Shown here: positions 7,154 to 9,300 of the stretch, piece by piece
How the letters are laid out: the number at the start of each line of letters is the position of its first letter
Numbering within the stretch: position 1 is the first letter of the stretch
From: JALOOE01 sp964423545
GTDB taxonomy: Bacteria > Chloroflexota > Anaerolineae > CG2-30-64-16
DNA: 9,300 nt
Direction of reading: 5' to 3'
Assembly (NCBI GenBank): GCA_964423545.1
Contig: CAYRFV010000232.1
Span: forward strand, 1 to 9,300
Translations under genes and position numbers: made by a program
Notes under the pieces: generated by a model
What the model was told of the DNA's origin: nothing
Database searches by the model: none
What the model saw: only the letters and a program-made list of their open reading frames with translations

Positions 7154-7335
7154 CTCTCTCGAAGTTCCGGACCGTGGAAGAACCTCATCCCATAGATGGA
7201 AACGTGGCATCGCTCTCCGTACAACATGCCTAAACCCAACGCACGCCGAATCACCCTGACACGGCGGCGAAATTCCTGCAAATCGCCAAAGGTGGCGCCA
7301 TGTCCCAACAGGACGGCTTGGGTTGAAACAAACAT
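7150..7335 (-). CDS. 61-residue ORF coupled to the propeller gene
   Basis: The ATG at 7333-7335 has GGAGG 5 bases upstream and lies about 40 bases behind a TATACT -10. The product begins MFVSTQAVLLGHGATFGDL, continues with an arginine-rich helix-like stretch (QEFRRRVRVIRRALGL), and ends HGPELRER. Its TGA (7150-7152) overlaps the ATG of the propeller gene as ATGA, the geometry of translational coupling. It has no signal peptide and I recognise no family. A small cytoplasmic basic protein or a leader ORF that meters translation of the downstream secreted protein both fit. That it is expressed is inferred from the initiation signals only. Confidence 0.5.
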   Translation of the reverse strand: MFVSTQAVLLGHGATFGDLQEFRRRVRVIRRALGLGMLYGERCHVSIYGMRFFHGPELRER

Positions 7336-7383
7336 ACGGGCCTCCGAAAAGCGCCTGCGGCTCGGACAATGAACCCTATTGAA

Positions 7384-7417
7384 AGTATAGCACAAAAGTA
7401 GACCCGGCGCGCGCCGG
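7384..7417 (-). promoter_or_regulatory. Extended -10 promoter with palindrome over the -35 position
   Basis: Minus-strand TGC-TATACT (-10 at 7384-7389) is an extended -10 element ahead of the 61-codon ORF and propeller gene. No recognisable -35 exists. Instead a perfect 14-bp palindrome CCGGCGCGCGCCGG (7404-7417) is centred on the expected -35 window (7407-7412). This is a typical place for a regulator to act, either blocking or replacing -35 recognition. The palindrome could alternatively be incidental GC-rich sequence. Confidence 0.5.
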
Positions 7418-7492
7418 TTTGAGGAAAAATGGCAGGTTCGGCAGGCAGTCATCGGAATCATGGCATGCGAGTCACCTCGTAACCAGCGGTGG

Positions 7493-7609
7493 GGTCCTGC
7501 CAATGGAAACGGTTGGCAATCCTCGCAGGCTGCGCAGGGGGTTCTACGGCTGCAGGAGGAACCCCACGCTGGCATCAACTCGATTCTGAGGGCGGAAAAC
7601 CGGTCCAAT
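7493..7609. repeat. Direct repeat copy 2 (~117 bp)
   Basis: The partner of 4332-4447. It contains a clean hairpin, GGGGTTC (7538-7544) with GAACCCC (7559-7565), around a 14-base loop. On the minus strand it interrupts the transposase 13 bases after its last family-like codon and provides that frame's stop. One minus-strand frame (PVFRPQNRVDASVGFL) is nearly unchanged between the copies: of the four base differences inside it, three fall at silent third positions. This hints that the repeat derives from coding sequence. Confidence 0.8.
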
Positions 7610-8252
7610 CGGCCCTGATGTACAGTTGGGCGTGCCCAAGCCGGAGGCCTCGCAATTGCTCATCGTGCAAGCGCCGGCTGTGCTCGCCTGATCGCGTGAG
7701 CCAGCAGCGCATGGTGCCTTCGCCGTGGCCGAAGACACGCACCGCAGCCGAGAGGTCAAGACCCTCTGCCAGGGCCGTCATCACCTCGCTCACGCGCTTG
7801 GTGGTGGTCTTCAGTCTGTACATAATCGTGCCCCACCGGCTGGTCACCTTCTTCTGGCAGGCCTGGCAGAAGAAATCCTGGATTCGTTCACCCTTGCCGT
7901 GATGACCGTAGCCGATCAGGGCGTGGATCTTGGAGTTGCGAATGCCGTAGTACCCACACTCGCCGTTCGGACAGGCGTGCCCATCGGTCTTGACCCGCTT
8001 CTTGCGACCTCGGGGGCTCTTCACTTGCGACCAGGGTATCGGCAGCGGCTTACTCGCCACCACGCGGGCGCAACGACCAAGGTGCTGGCCTCCGCAATAG
8101 GGGCAGTCGTGCGGAGTGCAAAAGCGAAGCAGACGCAAGAGCTTCTTGCGAGAAGGCTTCCAACCCCATGCCTGGTACAGTTCGTAGAGGTACCACAGCC
8201 AAATCGAGAGCAGCAGGGTTGTCAGCATGACGGCGATATCGGTGCGGATCAT
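7575..8252 (-). pseudogene. IS1-like zinc-finger transposase, catalytic domain lost
   Basis: The start ATG at 8252 is preferred over 8324 because AAGGA lies 8 bases upstream of it. The 225-residue product has a strongly hydrophobic segment at residues 9-26 (MLTTLLLSIWLWYLYELY), a CPYC knuckle (50-53), a second Cys set (C94, C99, then C129-x2-C132) and a helix-turn-helix-like region (~150-195: RVSEVMTALAEGLDLSAA, VFGHGEGTMRCWL). This is the N-terminal, InsA-like zinc-binding and DNA-binding half of IS1-related transposases. Family-like sequence stops at HAQL (residue 210, ~7623), and the last 15 residues come from junction bases and repeat copy 2. The DDE catalytic domain is absent, so the element cannot move itself. 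The precise family was not checked, and the hydrophobic N-terminus is unusual for a transposase. Confidence 0.7.
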
Positions 8253-8319
8253 GGGCGAGGTCCTTGTCGAGCGCGTTGGTCGGGCAAAGGCGCAAGCATA
8301 CGTCCTCTTTTCTTGTTTT

Positions 8320-8360
8320 CCCAACCCACACCCCTCGCACCTACCCAGCCCTACACCCCC
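8320..8360 (-). other. G-rich tract with quadruplex potential
   Basis: The minus strand carries six runs of three or more G in 41 bases, separated by 4, 2, 9, 3 and 2 bases. It lies just after the antitoxin stop and before the transposase start, so the transcript from the toxin-antitoxin operon would contain it. One 9-base loop means it meets only relaxed quadruplex definitions. Alternatively it may be an end of the defunct insertion sequence. Confidence 0.4.
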
Positions 8361-8366
8361 TCGGAA

Positions 8367-8741
8367 TTACCAACTGGCGATAGGGGTAGTACCCTGCGCA
8401 GGCGAACCCAGCTTCTCCGCCAGCGCTCGATCCAGATGCCCGCGCAGACGCCGCCCTGGCTCCGTGAGCAGGAAAGGCTCAGCTTCACCACCCTCCCTGG
8501 CCTCCAAAGCCTGGCGAATCTCAGCCGGCGACCCCTGCTGCAGCCGCGCTCGCAACGCCTCGAAACTCGCTTGCTGCCGCTCAACGCTCTCCTGAGGCAC
8601 CTCCACCAGGGTAAAGGAGCGCATGGCATACTGCGTAAGCGCGTAGACGACGAACTGGTTGAGGGAGGTGTGCTCCATCTCCGCCAGGGTCTCCAGACGC
8701 TGATGGAGGGTTTCGGGGAGGCGCAGGGTCAAACGACTCAT
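8367..8741 (-). CDS. Ribbon-helix-helix antitoxin
   Basis: A 124-residue protein. Residues ~1-43 (MSRLTLRLPETLHQRLETLA, then LNQFVVYALTQYA) form a ribbon-helix-helix domain of the Arc/MetJ/HicB type: a beta strand of alternating T-L-R-L, then two helices. Such domains dimerise and bind operator DNA. The remaining ~80 residues are charged and helical (ESVERQQASFEALRARLQQG...) and would hold the toxin-neutralising part; they are longer than in many VapB-like antitoxins. The ATG lies within the stop of the toxin gene (ATGA), with AGGAG 8 bases upstream, so it can be both coupled and independently initiated. Autoregulation of the promoter at 9200-9229 is expected from the family but not shown here. 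Confidence 0.75.
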   Translation of the reverse strand: MSRLTLRLPETLHQRLETLAEMEHTSLNQFVVYALTQYAMRSFTLVEVPQESVERQQASFEALRARLQQGSPAEIRQALEAREGGEAEPFLLTEPGRRLRGHLDRALAEKLGSPAQGTTPIASW

Positions 8742-9193
8742 GGTTCAGTCTCCTGGGATTGCTCGAAGCGGTCGGACAACAGCTGCACCAGATCGACGGG
8801 TTGCAGGACCATCAGACCGAGGTCGAGAGCGGCACGGCGGAAGTCGGCGATATTGGCGGTGACGACCGCCGCATTGCCGTTGAGGGCCAGATCGATCACG
8901 TGCTCATCGGCCGGATCAGGCGAACTGGGGCGCCAAGAGAAGTGGATGCTCGTCCAGCGCGCCTGGGAAAGAAGGAGGGACAGGACAGGTTCGATCTGGC
9001 GCCAGCGGTCGAGTGACAGCTTGCGAGTCAGGACATCGAGGTACTCGTATGCCAGCGCATTGGAGATGACGACATCGAGCAGACCGGACAGCCAGGCGTC
9101 GATGACCAACGTACTGGCGCTGTGGCGGCGGGTCAGGCCCTCGAACATGACGTTGGTGTCGATGGCAACGGTTAAAGGCAGCAGCGCTGGCAT
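8738..9193 (-). CDS. PIN-domain toxin (VapC-like ribonuclease)
   Basis: A 151-residue PIN-domain protein, presumably an RNA-cleaving toxin inhibited by the following gene. Conserved acidic positions are D12 (VAIDTN), E50 (AYEYLDVL), D96 (DPADEHV) and D117 in VTANIADF, which together would hold the Mg2+ ions. The start at 9193 is chosen over the ATG at 9229 because the proposed promoter occupies the codons between them, and because the PIN core begins right after 9193. With the -10 at 9200-9205, transcription would begin at or within a base or two of this ATG, implying a leaderless message; no ribosome binding site is visible. It precedes its antitoxin, the reverse of the common vapBC order, and overlaps it by 4 bases. 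It resembles the group annotated as putative toxin-antitoxin system toxin component, PIN family. Confidence 0.8.
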   Translation of the reverse strand: MPALLPLTVAIDTNVMFEGLTRRHSASTLVIDAWLSGLLDVVISNALAYEYLDVLTRKLSLDRWRQIEPVLSLLLSQARWTSIHFSWRPSSPDPADEHVIDLALNGNAAVVTANIADFRRAALDLGLMVLQPVDLVQLLSDRFEQSQETEP

Positions 9194-9199
9194 GACATC

Positions 9200-9229
9200 A
9201 GTATAGCACCATATGTAGTGCGCTTTCAA
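9200..9229 (-). promoter_or_regulatory. Promoter of the toxin-antitoxin operon
   Basis: Minus-strand TTGAAA (9224-9229), an 18-base spacer and TATACT (9200-9205) form the best promoter in the window. TGC before the -10 makes it an extended -10. Only six bases (GATGTC) separate the -10 from the ATG at 9193. The spacer holds CATATG within a short near-palindrome (CACTACATATGGTG), a possible operator for the ribbon-helix-helix protein. Confidence 0.7.
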
Positions 9230-9300
9230 GTCAGGCGCCCTTCCCCGGGTGCATCCACGATCTGTTACCGAGTTTTGGAGTGGTGGGATGTAAACTAAAG

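Noticed and set aside
7154..7369. Upstream start for the propeller protein adding 72 residues
   Set aside because: The extra residues do not look like protein sequence, precede a clear signal peptide, and share this DNA with the better-supported 61-codon ORF.
7418..7492. Possible reading frame beside repeat copy 2 (minus frame HWQDPTAGYEVTRMP)
   Set aside because: It looks superficially like a conserved peptide, but it is very short, has no start and no partner in repeat copy 1.
7725..9206. 493-codon plus-strand ORF across the transposase and toxin-antitoxin genes
   Set aside because: It is antisense to three recognisable coding regions, has no ribosome binding site of note and no recognisable domain.
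9230..9300. Right-hand edge checked for a divergent promoter or gene
   Set aside because: No paired -35/-10 and no open frame of useful length; only a CCCGGG palindrome was seen.

Overview
The window looks like a GC-rich accessory region of a Chloroflexota chromosome (Anaerolineae/Caldilineae-like). The grounds are indirect. There are two large secreted proteins of the beta-helix/Calx-beta and propeller type, both with an (I/L)-(Y/L)-LP-(L/V)-(I/V) motif near the C-terminus, a tail I associate from memory with secreted Chloroflexota proteins. There is also a zinc-finger IS1-like transposase of a type I associate with that phylum. No rRNA, tRNA or CRISPR array was seen, so the assignment is an inference.

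Layout. 1-93 is the 3' end of an unidentified plus-strand gene. 94-1020 holds two broken minus-strand genes: the N-terminal piece of a NUDIX hydrolase (147-290) and a frameshifted, N-terminally truncated TM1586-like nitroreductase (395-937), separated by a hairpin (321-363). 1039-3529 is an intact plus-strand gene with its own promoter. It encodes a secreted right-handed beta-helix protein with a choice-of-anchor-Q-like region and three Calx-beta domains. 3532-3960 holds more debris: a frameshifted plus-strand gene with a strong ribosome binding site, and the C-terminal tail of a phytoene-desaturase-like FAD oxidoreductase on the minus strand. 3961-4331 is AT-richer, without a convincing gene, and contains a 24-bp imperfect inverted repeat.

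4382-7153 (minus) encodes a secreted protein with about twelve NHL/SMP-30-like propeller units and three carboxypeptidase-regulatory-like domains. It is preceded by a 61-codon ORF (7150-7335) with a good ribosome binding site whose stop overlaps the large gene's start in an ATGA, behind an extended -10 promoter with a palindrome over the -35 position. Two copies of a ~117-bp direct repeat (4332-4447 and 7493-7609) bracket this unit. One supplies the last residues and stop of the propeller protein. The other ends a transposase that has lost its catalytic domain (7575-8252). The right end (8367-9193, minus) is a compact PIN-toxin/ribbon-helix-helix antitoxin pair with the toxin first, apparently leaderless, and with an ATGA overlap.

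Three intact transcription units therefore sit among at least five gene remnants. The region reads as a site of repeated insertion and deletion. The repeat-flanked sORF-propeller unit and the toxin-antitoxin pair are its most interesting working parts. All assignments come from reading the sequence; no database search was possible.
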